A stretch of 64,000 nucleotides of DNA. Origin: Asterella californica. Lineage: Eukaryota; Streptophyta; Marchantiopsida; Marchantiales; Aytoniaceae. Below, one piece after another: positions 32,255 to 44,042 of this stretch (its first letter is position 1; the number at the start of each line of letters is the position of its first letter). A program made the position numbers and the translations under genes. Location of the stretch: positions 4,278,001 through 4,342,000 of the forward strand of contig JAYKYS010000009.1 in NCBI GenBank assembly GCA_036924285.1, written 5' to 3'. The notes under the pieces are model-generated. The model saw only the letters and a program-made list of their open reading frames with translations, did no database searches and was not told where the DNA came from.

Positions 32255-33888
32255 GTATGGTTCATCCATGTCAGAAGACGCAGCTGAGTCTTCTGAAGTG
32301 TACCCCTCTGTCGTAGAAGGAGTTTCACCTTGGTGTCCAATCTTGATCCAAGGAAGCGAGACCTTAGTCTTCTCACCGGGCTTGGGTGTAGGATTGGGAA
32401 ATCTCAAACGATGTCTTCTCCAATCGGTATTTACATTTGCAGCATATAGCCATGGTCTTCCTATCAACACCTGATATCCAACCCTAGCTACATGTCGTAA
32501 AATGATGTAAGTGAGGTAAAAAGATACTCCCCCAATTATCGTCAAGACATCTTTCAGTTGTCCCAAAGGTCGTCTTGTGGTTTGGTCCGTCATTCTGAGG
32601 ATTCTCGGAGTAGGCTGGAACTCAGTGAAGCCTAGGGCATGCACCATTTCTTCAGTCATGATGTTAACTCCGGAGCCGAAATCAATGGGTATCTTCTTCA
32701 GAAGATAGCCATGGATCTCCATATCAAGTTCCGGTGCTCCCAAGTCCTCATGCTCTATCCTTAGGATCGGGGTGCTCTGAGAGAGTTTAGTTGTTCTTCT
32801 CTTCCTTGATCCTCGAAGCACAGATTGCAACAGCTTCTTGTAACCAGCGTTGTCATCCAATAGTTGTTGGAAGGTCACATCCGCCTTCTGATTCCACAAG
32901 TCTCGCAAGAAGTCATAAGAGGATCGCTTCAGAAGAGTGACTGGTGTTTCCAACAGAGAAGATGTAGTAGCTGCTCCCTTGGGTGGAAGATCAGAATGGT
33001 GTCTTCTTGCGACTAGGGGCTGTTCCCGTGAGACAGGGGCTGCCGTAGTCGGTGGAGGAAGCTGCTGTACTATCTTCTGTCGCTTCTCCAGCTCTTCTTG
33101 CATGATCGCTTCAACTTCTTGCCTAATGTCAGGAGCAAAGTACTTCGGATCTTCTCGGTCGTAGGTAGGAGAAGAAGGCCGCTCAGGGGAAGATGACCTC
33201 TCCTTTCGCTGCTTCTTCTTCTTGATGTCCTTCTGACGGGATTCTGACTTCCCTTTGCTTCTGGTACTTACCTTGAACATCGCTTCATCTAGGACTTCTT
33301 CTGGAGGCCAACTGTCAAAATCCGGACAAGGGTTCCAAACAGTGCCATCCGCCAAAGTGAAAGAGGAAGCTGCCTCAAGTGACTTCGTCTTCTGAGCTGC
33401 AGTCGTCTTCTGCAGCTGAGGTTTCTTCCCTTTGCGCTTCCCGGGGTCTGGTTCGTCTTCCTCAATATGGAGACAATCCGTACAATCCCTAGGATCTTCT
33501 TCTTCTACCGTGATGTGCTGTACCACTGCTAACTCGAGTTTAGAAGCTGATGTAGCTTCTGCAGGAGGCGTGATCTCTGCAAATCTACCCATTTGCCGTG
33601 GTCTTAAGGTCTGAGGACAATTTCTCGTGAAATGTCCTGCTTCCTTACAGTTTCCACACAAGGGCACTTGCCCAATCTGTCTTCTCGGATGAGGACAGGT
33701 GGACCACCAGTGTCCTATCTCTCCACAATTATTGCAAGCTCCATGAAGAGGGTTGAGAGGTCGTTGTGATGAAGAAGATTGCCAGGGCGTCCTGGTCTGT
33801 ACATTACTAGCTCTATCCCTAGGTACATAACGAGGAGTGAAGGGTTGTATCGTCTCGATCCTATAGCAAGTTTCTCCACTGGGATCGT
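31795..33888 (-). pseudogene. gag C-terminus and protease of element C
   Basis: The minus-strand frame is open from 33,888, with no start codon visible because B cuts it there. It has two CCHC knuckles: CNNCGEIGHWWSTC (about 33,745-33,704) and CGNCKEAGHFTRNC (about 33,658-33,617). A Lys/Glu-rich region follows, then a retropepsin segment KKIPIDFGSGVNIMTEEMV near 32,690 (Asp-Phe-Gly in the active-site position), VLIGRPWLYAANV near 32,450, and an acidic linker with repeated SEDxxVGLPxDES units. Gag-protease of gypsy type, defective by truncation and by the downstream damage. Confidence 0.8.
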
Positions 33889-35261
33889 TGTCGGAGTGTG
33901 ATCCGTCTACCTAGGAAAGCGCCGGGCTTTTGGCTGTGGTTGTTTACTCAAGAGGTTGGCTTTCAGGTCACAACAGGAGCTATAAACACTCACACAGGAG
34001 TGTAGGATCCTCTAATATGCTCAAAAAGTGAAATTTAGGTCTCACTAGTAGTAATAGGTTTAGACGGTGAACTTTGGCACTCAAAGAGAGGAAAACTATG
34101 AAGGTTTAGACTTCTAAACTTCCCCTACATGTAAATGAGGTACTACTGAACACACACACGAAGTTTCAGCCTGAGATTGAATTCTAGCACCAAGATGTTG
34201 ACAAAAAAGTTCTGAGTAAGAGAATTATGGCAATTTCTGGTACCTAGACAGCTACTCTGACCTAGAACAGAGAATTGGCTCGATGAATTTCAAATCTTCT
34301 CACAGTATTTGAAGTCTACAGGATGCTGAACATCTCTGTGAAGTTGGGACTCCTGAATGTACACAGAACTCCAGATCTCCTTCTCTGAAGTCGCTGCTCT
34401 AGATTAAGAGCTTTTCAGACCCCCTCTGCTTCAGCGGCTGCCCTGAATTACTCAGTTACTCAAATGATCAAAACTTTTTGGACAGTCGTAGCCCTCCTGA
34501 CAGTGAATGCAACCACGAAGTTTTGAAGTGATTTCCTCAATTCTGCTGCAATTGGCACCGAAAACCCCAAAATCAACAAAAGTGATGCAGTTTTTGGCAC
34601 AATCCGAACTTCAACTGGGCATAACTCCTTGTTTATTGATCCAAATCGAGCAAAAATTTCACTGACAGTGCTTGGCACGACGAGCTCTCTCTTCCTGTGT
34701 TCTTAGATTTCGAAGATACCTCACCAAATGCTCAAACTCCACTCTAGAGCTCTGTTTCTAAACTTAGAGTTTTACAAAAGACAAAAATGGACCAATGGGA
34801 GTTCATAGCTCCACTTGACTGTCCTTTTGTGCCTTAAACTACCTGGTAACTTATCTACACTCATAAGCTACCACGTCAAGCCCCCTAGAGTGCCAGCGTA
34901 TAACTTAAACTACCTAAAATGACACATAGCCCCGAAAAATAACTTAAATTAGCTAGAAAGCGTGCATGGGCGACAAGTAAGTACAACCCATGAGCTCAAA
35001 CCCCTATCAGCATGGAAACCCTAAGTTATGTACATTGAACGTCATAGACAAGTAAGAAGTCACTTGCACAAGCACACAAATGCTTGAACAAGATAACTAA
35101 CATACTATCAGCCTACTAGGACTCAAAATAGTGTTAACACCGTATGTAAAGGTGTCAAACATATACATAAAGGACTAGAAGTAATATGAGCTAACTTCTA
35201 GAACTACCAAACCTAAGCGTCGGAGTAGAAGTCAAGCATGTAGCCGCCAAATGGCGCGACA
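33889..35261 (-). repeat. 3' LTR of element B
   Basis: On the minus strand it runs from TGTCGCGCCATTTGGCGG at 35,261 to CACACTCCGACA at 33,889, 1,373 bp. It is preceded by the polypurine tract at 35,262-35,273. The first ~700 bp in plus coordinates match 41,221-41,922 with only a few differences seen, suggesting a fairly recent insertion. Confidence 0.9.
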
Positions 35262-35273
35262 TCCACCCCCTCT
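35262..35273 (-). other. Polypurine tract of element B
   Basis: AGAGGGGGTGGA on the minus strand directly before the 3' LTR. The same tract precedes D LTRs at 18,672 and 53,457, together with the upstream ACCGGAGGATG block at the first of these. Confidence 0.8.
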
Positions 35274-35309
35274 GAACCTGCACATCCTCCGGTATGTGCC
35301 ATATCCAGA

Positions 35310-36332
35310 TCAAGACTCTTCAGCTTCAGCTTCAAATTCATCTTCAACCTCCATTGAGTCTTCAGCTTCATCCTCAGTAAGCTCTGCAATGTTCTGGTCG
35401 TCCCCTCTCCTTCTAAAGAGCTTGATTCTCTTCCCTGCGACTGGTATCTTGAGCACTGCACCATCTAACTCTCTCAAAGAGTATGTGGCATTATCATAAA
35501 CTTCTAACATCACATAAGGTCCGAACCATCTCTTGGAAAACTTTCTGATAGCGCTATGCTGATTATCAAGACTACTATCATAGACTAACACCCAATCACC
35601 TTCCTTAACTGGTTTGGATCGTAACCTATGCGTTCTATCAAATCTGCCTTTGTTTCTCTCTCTAGCAGTCTTTAACCTTTCCACAGCTTTGGCAACATCC
35701 TCAGGTCTTCGTTCTAACTGCTGGATCCTTAATGCCAGAAGATCCTCCGTACTTCTACCATCTTCCCATGGCAAAACATTCCAAGTAGGCACAACCTCCT
35801 CAATCGGCATCACAAGTTTTTGCCCTAGTATCAACTCTGCTGGCATGTAACCTGTAACGGTACTATGAGTTGTACGATCTGCCCACAAAGCAAATGGTAG
35901 CAGTCTAGGCCATTCACGGATCTTACCCTTGCAAGCTTTTACCAAAGCTTTGATGATTGGCGGATGACCTCTTTCGCTCTTGCCATTCCCTTCAGGATTG
36001 TAAGCAGTGGTTAACGCCAACTTGATTCCCAATCGTTTGAAGAACTCAACTGCTTCTTGTGCATCCAGCTCACCCCTATCTGCAGTGATCTTTCCCACAC
36101 ACCCATACCTACAAATAACATCTTCAAGTAGAAAGCGGCAGACACTAGCAGTGGTCTTCGTCCTCAGGGCACGACCTTCAACTTGGTTAGATAGATCTTC
36201 TCTAGCCAAGACTAGATACCTCATTTGTCCAAGCCCAAACGGCATAGTTACCAGATCCACTACCCATTTATAATGAATGGCTAAAGGATAAGTAGGATGC
36301 AATCCATCACGATGGCGTACATTGGAGTACAT
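35310..36332 (-). pseudogene. Integrase of element B (catalytic and C-terminal domains)
   Basis: A 340-codon frame carries the DD35E core: WVVDLVTMPFG (first Asp), CVGKITADRGELDAQEAVEF (second Asp) and YNPEGNGKSERGHPP (Glu). Then come PFALWADRTTHSTVTGYMPA, a coiled basic helix around ERLKTARERNKGRFD, the DNA-binding barrel EGDWVLVYDSSLDNQ and RWFGPYVMLEVYDNATY, and an acidic tail with EAEDSMEVEDEFEAEAEES. The residues for activity appear present. It is separated from the upstream zinc domain by a frameshift near 36,300, and no chromodomain is seen. Marked pseudogene only because of that frameshift. Confidence 0.8.
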
Positions 36333-37000
36333 CTGGCAAGGTATACGGATGAAACAAACTGTACTACATCCTTATACATACCCTTCCACCAATACTTTTC
36401 CTTCATCTTGGCAAATGTAGCCCAAACTCCTCTATGACCAGCCCATAAACTCTCATGGAACTCCTTGATCAGCTTCTGCTGCAATTCCAAGTCACATACT
36501 ACTCGCTGCGGTATACCTCCTTGTAGCTTAGGGCGCTTCCATAGATGTCCTCCATGTAAAAAGTAACCATAAGCTATTCTACGGATCCTCTTGAAATCTG
36601 CATCAGACCAGCCTTCTTGCCTTTCCAGTGAACTCAAATAGCGCCCAAGATCCAACCACTCGCCATCATACATAGTTTCCTCAAAAACCTCCAACGAGGC
36701 TGCAAAACAGCTTCTATCTCTTCTAGCAAGAGCACTAGAATAGAACTCTGTTCCCACATCCTCCTGATCATCTATCATTTCTTTCTCATCGTAATACCTA
36801 GCCCTTGATAACATATCTGCCACAGGATTGTCCTTCCTTGCAATATGTCTAAACTCTGGGTTCAAGGACTTGATATACGCTATCCATCTCAACATAGCAA
36901 TATCTGGAGTTGTACAGCTAGTGATCATTCCCAAGAGAGATAAATAATCTGTCTCCACAACCACAGGTGCTCCTATCAAGTATTCCTTATCACTCTTCAT
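36281..37000 (-). pseudogene. RNase H end and integrase zinc domain of element B
   Basis: The frame begins in RNase H (SDKEYLIGAPVVVETDYLSL) and includes DIAMLRWIAYIKSLNPEF and DNPVADMLSRARYYDEKE. It passes an acidic spacer into the integrase N-terminal region: HLWKRPKLQGGIPQRVVCD, then EFHESLWAGHRGVWATFAKM, KEKYWWKGMYKDVVQFV. The two His of HHCC are visible, but the usual first Cys of the pair appears changed (FVSSVYLARC). It ends in the wrong frame after DCILLIL. Confidence 0.8.
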
Positions 37001-37059
37001 CGCAGTAACTACTCCCCATAGCTCTCTCTTGACTTGAGGGTAGTCTCTCTACCGTGAAC

Positions 37060-38625
37060 TTAATACCTTAGCACCAAAACGCACCACATATCTATTTCCA
37101 TCCCATCGTCTTGTCGTACAGCCCATCCAATACCAATAGGACTAGTATCAACAGTAAGGATAACAGATCTGCCCAACTCATATGTTATCTTCTGTAGAGT
37201 TGGTGGTGAAGCCAAAAGATCTTTCAACTTCCTCATAGACTCGCTCTGCTCCTCTTGCCACTGAAATCTTTGCCCCTTCCTCAGCAGCTTGTACAACGGA
37301 TCTGCTACATGTGCAAAGTGTGGAATCCATATATGATAAAACACACATGCACCTAGAAATCTCCTCACCTCGGTAACTGACCCACATGTCTCCTTCATCC
37401 TTCGAATGGCATCAACCTTGTTTGGACAAGGTTTCCGACCATAAGATCCACATAGGTGTCTCACAATCAACACCTCTTGTTCTCCAAATACAGACTTTGC
37501 TCCTGATAAAGTCAAATGAACCTCCTCCAGTCGACTCAGTATCTTATCACAATCAGCTATGTGATCTGTAACAAACTTACGGCACCCCCTCTGATCCATT
37601 ACCTCATTCTTCTCCTCCTCAGCACATCCTTTGATCGGCACATCATCAAGGAATGGCATAGTTTTTTCAGGAATGAAGTCCCTCAAAACTTTGTTCATGC
37701 CATTCATCATATGTGCTACAGAATTGGTAGCACCTTGCGGCAAGGTGCACATCCTTAGTAACCCCAAAGGTGTCCTCATTGTAGTCAAGTCTCTACTCTC
37801 AGAGGATAATTGAAACTGATCATACCCTGAATATAAGTCTCTCATTGAATAGATAGCACGACCAGCAAAAGCCTCTGCAAACTCGTCTACAATCAGTCCT
37901 ATACCCATATTCCTGATAGTCACCTTGTTAACTGGCTGCATATCTTGAATGAATCTCAAAGCTCCACTCTTCTTCGGAACAGTAAACCATCTGCTAGAAT
38001 AGGGAGCTATAGATGGTTCCAAGATACCCATCCTAATCCTCTCATTGAGCAAGTCAATCAGCTTTGGTAGATGAGCTCTAGGTACAGGGATAGGACGTAG
38101 ATTCAAAGGCACATGCGGTATAGTAAAGATTACCATAGGTGCAACTACACTTGGATCTACACATCCTACTTCATGTGACTCAAACGCAAACGCCTTACCA
38201 TGCCTAGATAGCATCTCCTTGAAGCTCTTCTTCTCTTGCTCAGTAAGAAATCCATCACCTCCAATCCTCAGCTCCTTTAGTGTTGTTTCTGTGAACTGGT
38301 GCCCAATTCTTCTCGGTCCTCTGAGCGTTGGTTCTCGTGCAGCTTGCTCCATCTTCTGATTGTAATCGAGTGGTAAAGGCAAAGCCACTGGTTTGACTTT
38401 CTTTGCCACTGACTTGTACTTGGTCTCCACATACACCTCTTGTCGATCTATAAACTTATCAATTACATCATAAAGCTCATTGGAGCTCACTCTCACCACT
38501 CTATCTACATCATCTGTAGAGCTTTCTAATATAGATTTCAACTCTCCTATAGTATCTATCAAATACTGTTCTTCAAACACTCCAGATATGTATTCATCTC
38601 CGGCTAACTCTCCACTATCCCACAA
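37060..38625 (-). pseudogene. Reverse transcriptase of element B
   Basis: A 521-codon open frame. The N-terminal linker carries ELYDVIDKFIDRQEVYVE, then EPTLRGPRRIGHQFTETTLK, a conserved pre-RT stretch, and RT motifs LEPSIAPYSSRWFTVPKKSG, RFIQDMQPVNKVTIRN, DLYSGYDQFQLSSESRDLTT, TPLGLLRMCTLPQGATNSVA, and catalytic FLDD in MPFLDDVPIKG (YxDD with Phe). It continues through EVRRFLGACVFYHIWIPHF to the RNase H start TVDTSPIGIGWAV, then loses frame. RT copies element RNA into DNA. The frame is open over the whole palm, unusual in this window. A stop separates it from gag-protease upstream. Confidence 0.85.
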
Positions 38626-38912
38626 AGACTGCTATACATACTTCACATGTTGCCTCTCAAACCTCTTCAGATTCTCAACCTTCCTATAACACACTGATCC
38701 ACATGACGTCAACCCTAAGAAGCTAGTGGATAAAGCTTCCTGCTCTACTGGATCAGGCGAGAATCCTATCTCTACTGTACCGTTGAAGTCTCGCTCTTCA
38801 ATGGTACTCTGCCAAAAACCCTAGACTCTCTAAACTCCTGAGTAATCTTAGGTAGTGGACGGTCTCTCAAGCTATCACGATTCCTCTCATGTTCTGCAGC
38901 AACGGTCAAAAA

Positions 38913-41144
38913 CTAAACAGCTCTTTTGCCGTCTCTACTACGTATCCTAACATAGGCTGAACCATCATCCATAACTCGTGTCTCCATTCTAACAGCAGTT
39001 ATGTAAGGCTGCCCTAGAATGATAGGATAGGTTGACATGTCTTGCACAAAGAAATTCTGAACATCACTGATGTCACCCACAGTTACCTTGATGTTGGGAC
39101 AAGCACCATAGAGTTCTCCCCTCTGGTTGTTGGCAGCACGGATAAGCCATCCATGGTCGGTGTCTATGGGCCACCTCCCACGCTTGTACAGCTCCTTAGA
39201 CATCAGATTAATCTCTGAGCCGTGATCAATCAATGCCACCACAGGTTCCTCCAGATCTCCCAACTTCACCAAGGTCTCAGTGGTTGCTCTTGCCCAATGG
39301 TTGTGAGAGTAATGGCTCTTCTGCGATGCTTCCACCTCATCTTCAAACCTCACGTGCTGATACGATCTCCCTTCTGATACTTGAGAGCAGTAACCAGAAA
39401 TCTCATCTTCCTCATCTTCCGACAGTTTGGTCCCTAGAGCGTTAAGCGTAGCTGCTTCACCCAAAATCTGACGTTTCCTCTTGATGATATCTATGATAAC
39501 CTCGTGGAACTCACGCTTTGCTATCCCAAGAATCTCACCCAAAGTAAACTCAACCTTCCCATTCAAGATACGGTTCTCTAACACCTGCTTCAAGTCTGTA
39601 GCAATCTCAATGTCAGACTGAAGTTTGTATGCAGGCATCTTACCCTTCTCTTTGCTTCTATCCTTCTCCTTTGGTGTCGTAGATGGTAGATCCTCCATAT
39701 TCTCCTCCCGAGTAGGTGTTGTCTCCTGCCTTGCCTCTGGTCTAGCCCTTTCACTCCTTGTAGCAGGTCGTTTGGTTGTAGAAGCCTCACCTGCATCCTC
39801 CCTCCTGCGTTTTTCTTCCAGTACAGCTTCATGCTGACTTCTTGCAACATAAGCATGCACTGACATAGTATCCACAGGATCATTCCATCCTGTAGCTTCT
39901 CGAATTGAGTTGTCAACCCTTCGTAGCACATCCTTGTCTAGCTCTGTTCTAGCTACGGACCGCACTACATCAGACCACAACCCAGTAGTCCCTTTCTCTC
40001 TCTCCATCTCCACTTTCACTCCACATGTAGCAGCATTCACAAGAGAAACAACATGTGATGCTGATATCTCATTCACAAGTCTCTTCATACCACCCTTGTC
40101 AAAGTTGGTTCCCAACATCATCCCAGTCTCTCTCAAATGGATCTTACCATCTTTGAAGAAGATAAGATCCTTCCTCAATGCATCTGAAAACTCTCCACAA
40201 TCTCTTCTTACATGGTCTAGGCTATCGCACCATATACAATGATGAACAAAGCCTTCTCTCATCTGAGGTCTCTGCATAGCAGGCTGTACATTCTGCTCCT
40301 TCTCTTCTAACCTAGTGAGCTTAAGCTTAAGCTCCTTCATACCCTTAATCAACTCATCAAGCGGTGAGTCTTCCTCTCTAGCAATTACCAAAGCGGGCTT
40401 AGTAGGCAACTGCTTGACAAGAATTATCAGAGGTGCTGCTTCACTTACCACCACCTTGTCCCTTCTTCTCTGTCTCTTGGTCAGCAAAGAGACAGCCTCT
40501 TCAACCTCCTTCCAATCAGTCTTCAATCCTCTCTCCTCACTCTTGTCTTCCAGCAACAGCTCAAGCTTCTCCTGAATAGTCACGTCCGCTGCTTGTAGGA
40601 AAAGCTCGGTCTTCTCCACCTCTAGTGTAAGCTTCTCTGTCCTAGAAAGCTGAGCATATTGACGATCAAACTCCCTTAACAGCTCGTTTACAGACAAACC
40701 TTTGTTAGGCTTCACCACCCACTCCAAGAACGTTCTCTTGGTCACCCTCTCTGAATCTTCAGTGTAGTACTCCTCCTTCAAAGCTCGCATAAAGCTCTCC
40801 CAACTCTGTCCTTGCTGCTGCTTGAGCTCCTTCACACGCCCACGGATCTCAGGGACAACAGCAAGCTCAAAGTTCTCCACCATCTCCTTCTCAGGCACTT
40901 TGTTCACCTCCATCTCCCTAGCATAGTATCGCACGTACTTGGAAATATCTGTCCCTTTGAACTGATCCATCTGATGCACCACAGATTGCAATGCCTTGGT
41001 TGCTAATACCTCCTTCCTCTCTGTGCTCTGCTACTGCTGCATAAACATGGAAAAAGCTTGGAACATCTTCATCGTAGCAGCATCCAACTGAGCAGGTTGC
41101 TGAGCAGCAGCAGCACCTCCACTTGATGATCCTTGGTTGGCCAT
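38913..41144 (-). pseudogene. gag-protease of element B
   Basis: The natural start is probably the ATG at 41,144 (MANQGSSSGGAAAAQQPAQL). One TAG at 41,033-41,031 interrupts codon 38; the rest is open to 38,913. Domain order: alpha-helical capsid region (PEKEMVENFELAVVPEIRG ... LFLQAADVTIQEKLELLLED), CCHC knuckle CIWCDSLDHVRRDC (CX2CX4HX4C), a Glu/Arg-rich linker, then retropepsin ALIDHGSEINLMSKELY with Asp-His-Gly, and a C-terminal YPIILGQPYITAVRM. Gag assembles particles; protease matures them. The single TAG may be suppressed or may simply be a lesion. Confidence 0.85.
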
Positions 41145-41192
41145 GATATCTGATCCTGTAACACTCTCAAGAAAACTCCCACCCTAGGTGTT

Positions 41193-41210
41193 TCACGTCG
41201 AGTTCACCAA
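41193..41210 (-). other. Primer-binding site of element B
   Basis: TGGTGAACTCGACGTGAA on the minus strand, 10 bp inside the 5' LTR end. Identical to the family D site at 14,934. Confidence 0.8.
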
Positions 41211-41220
41211 AAAAAGAGTA

Positions 41221-41922
41221 TGTCGGAGTGTGATCCGTCTACCTAGGAAAGTGCCGGGCTTCTGGCTGTGGTTGTTTACTCAAGAGGTTGGCTTTCAGGT
41301 CACAACATGAGCTATAAACACTCACACAGGAGTGTAGGATCCTCTAATATGCTCAAAAAGTGAAATTTAGGTCTCACTAGTAATAATAGGTTTAGACGGT
41401 GAACTTTGGCACTCAAAGAGAGGAAAACTATGAAGGTTTAGACTTCTAAACTTCCCCTACATGTAAATGAGGTACTACTGAACACACACACGAAGTTTCA
41501 GCCTGAGATTGAATTCTAGCACCAAGATGTTGACAGAAAAGTTCTGAGTAAGAGAATTATGGCAATTTTTGGTACCTAGACAGCTAATCTGACCTAGAAC
41601 AGAGAATTGGCTCGATGAATTTCAAATCTTCTCACAGTATTTGAAGTCTACAGGATGCTGAACATCCCTGTGAAGTTGGGACTCCTGAATGTACACAGAA
41701 CTCCAGATCTCCTTCTCTGAAGTCGCTGCTCTAGATTAAGAGCTTTTCAGACCCCCTCTGCTTCAGCGGCCGCCCTGAATTACTCAGTTACTCAAATGAT
41801 TCGAAACTTTTTGGACAGTCGTAGCCCTCCTGACAGTGAACGCAACCACGAAGTTTTGAAGTGATTTCCTCAATTCTGCTGCAATTGGCACCGAAAACCT
41901 CAAAATCAACAAAAGTGATGCA
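41221..41922 (-). repeat. Truncated 5' LTR of element B
   Basis: Matches 33,889-34,590. The outer ~670 bp are missing: at 41,922, after GTGATGCA, the sequence changes abruptly into chromovirus integrase. So the right junction is a deletion or recombination break, not a clean insertion end. Confidence 0.9.
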
Positions 41923-42186
41923 TTGTCATGTTGACCGGTTTAGCAAACTAGCGAAGTTTGTCTCGACCTTGGATACCGCAACAGCATTCACGACTTCTTG
42001 GTTGTTCATAGATACTTGGTGGTGTTCACATGGATTACCCCGGAGTATTATTTCAGATCGAGACTCTTATTCCAAAAATTGAGGACTAAGTTAAAATTTA
42101 GTTTTTGCTTTTCATCCAGAAACTGATGGGCAAACGGAACGAGTTAACTCGATTTTGAATCAATACTTGAGGAATTATGTGAACGT
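41923..42186 (+). pseudogene. Chromovirus integrase, first part
   Basis: Reads HVDRFSKLAKFVSTLDTATA, HGLPRSIISDRDS (second catalytic Asp), a stretch with two stops, then [20 protein letters not shown] with the catalytic Glu, ending LRNYVN at the solo LTR. Removing the LTR and one 4-bp flank restores NADQSDWTKWLS in frame. Confidence 0.85.
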
Positions 42187-44042
42187 TATCGTGTCGTGGA
42201 TCGACTCCTATCTGAAAATCTAGTTTCGATACTTATCATTAGCGCTCCAAAGACACTCATGGGATTAAAAATGAAGCTTTTTGCACAACTTTGAATCTTC
42301 ACTTTCATCGCATCAATGAGTAGAGCTCTTTGTCATCTTTCCATGGGTACTTTGTCTACTTCATTTGGACGCCTAGTGGAGAAGTTACGAGACTCGAAAG
42401 ATGAGAAAAGCAAACTAATCTCTAGCTTACGGGCTTTTTGCACAACTTCGGCTCTTCACTTTCATCGCATTAATGGGTAGAGCTCGTTGTCAACTTTCCA
42501 TATGCACTTTGTCTACTTCATTTGGACGTCTAGTGGAGAAGTTACGAGACTCGAAAAAAGGAAAAATCAAGCTAGACCTTAGTTTACTATTGTTGATTGG
42601 GTATTTGCGGCTCTTGGCACTATACTAAGGACACATGGGGCCTGGTTGTGCATTATCTTAGAGAACTTGTATGTACACCAACTGACGTAAGGGGGCAATT
42701 TAAGGGACCAGCTTGCACTTGCGACCTGTCAGCGGACGGTTCAGGAGATTTGGAGGTCCAATGCAAACGTACAAGGCGCCGTTGAGTTTAATTTTGTGCA
42801 GGCTATGCACTGATTAAGATGATTCGTGAAGAGGTTGACCGAGGAGTGTGTTCTGGGAGAAATTGAGACGCAAGAGAGGATTTTGGAGTGTTTCAGTGAC
42901 ATGTGAAGGAGAGTTGGACCGTTCGGACCGTTCAGAAGTCCAAACTTGCAGTCCTTGGATCCATCGGAATCAAAACATCGAGTTCTTCAGAAAATTGAAG
43001 ACGATACGAAGTTTCATCAGGCGATTTGAGAGTTCTGAGTGAAATTGGCTCGCAAGGAAACGTTTACGTCAATTTTTCGTTACCTACGATATGAGATTAA
43101 GTTGTTCTTCGCGATTGGTGAGCCAAGCTTTTTGTTCTTGGTGCCTACGTGATCAGGGAGTCTTCACCTACGCATAGGAGAAGATTGTGTGTGGATTGGA
43201 TTGTTAGGTTGGGTGTGGTAAGTGAGTTTGAGCCGCATGGAGTCCATTTACGTCAATTTTTTTACGTCTTGCGATCAAATTTCTTGCGTGGTTTTGCGAA
43301 GAGAACTCCACACGACTTTTTTGGAGTCTCGTTGGGTTCAAGATAACTAGATCTATCTACCAGAGAAGATGGATATCAGATCAGACGATCCATTTGGACG
43401 GTGTGCGTGGTTTTAAGACGCAAGGAGGAGCTTTTGAAGGTTTGGTCACTTGCGACCGAAAACTGATGATATCTCGGCTGTCGAGAGTTGGATCTGAAGG
43501 TTTCTTGGGCCAACGGTGTCAGGGAAGAAGAGGCCTTATCGACATCTGAAGACCGTTTGACGAAAGAAGAAAGTTCTCTTATACGTCTTTTTTTATTCCT
43601 TCACTACGGTTTTCGTCCTTTGGAGTTTGTTAGAGTTCTAGTTGGTTATGTACAGCTTGTGGTATCTAGCTTTAGCTAAGAGCTTGTACATGGACGTTGT
43701 TTGGACTTGGGTTTCAATCGTGTGATATTGGTACAGCTCTTTTTGTTAACAAAGGGATGTTTCTCTTACTTGGAGCTACGCTTCGATAGTTTTGGTCTAG
43801 GTTGAAATTCAAGGATTTTAAGAGGTTTTGAAGCAGATTATAGACCGCTCTGGTCTATGTCTAAGTTTTGTGTTCTTAGGAGAAAGAATCGGCAGTATAT
43901 ATACATTGAGAGTTGGTATATATTGTGACGCTCGTTTTCGTGCTTGTTTTTCTCTTTCTTGTCTCTGTTCAACACACTACATCTCCACAGTCAAGAACCT
44001 CACATTTTCCTGGACATCCTTCATGCAAAATCTGACACGATA
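42187..44042 (+). repeat. Solo LTR of family D in chromovirus integrase
   Basis: 1,856 bp from TATCGTGTCGTGGATCG to TCTGACACGATA, with only two ~150-bp tandem units and no internal domain on either side, so it is a solo LTR left by recombination. Flanks are ACGT (42,183-42,186) and ACGC (44,043-44,046); the uninterrupted gene needs ACGC, so the left copy has one C-to-T change. Its TATATAT lies near 43,917. Confidence 0.9.

Larger units (their letters stand above)
27188..33888 (-). mobile_element. Ty3/gypsy element C, internal region, broken
   Basis: Minus strand, gag to integrase in order, from 33,888 down to 27,245. Its 5' part is cut off at 33,888 by element B. It has a deletion of the RT core, tandem duplications at 29,764-32,254, an A2-type LTR replacing the middle of integrase (27,933-28,822), and stops. 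The coding sequence shares the GAAGAC richness of the C LTR. Confidence 0.85.
33889..41922 (-). mobile_element. Ty3/gypsy element B, nearly complete
   Basis: Minus-strand element with 3' LTR 33,889-35,261, polypurine tract, integrase, RNase H, RT, protease-gag, primer site, and a 5' LTR truncated to its last 702 bp (41,221-41,922). It lies in the gag of element C. The left flank is TCGT; the right flank is lost because chromovirus sequence starts at 41,923. Coding lesions are few: a TAG in gag codon 38, and breaks between gag-protease and pol, in RNase H, and in integrase. Confidence 0.9.

Noticed and set aside
29889..32287. Plus-strand ORFs up to 278 codons
   Set aside because: They are antisense to C pol and are multiplied by the 637-bp and 460-bp duplications.
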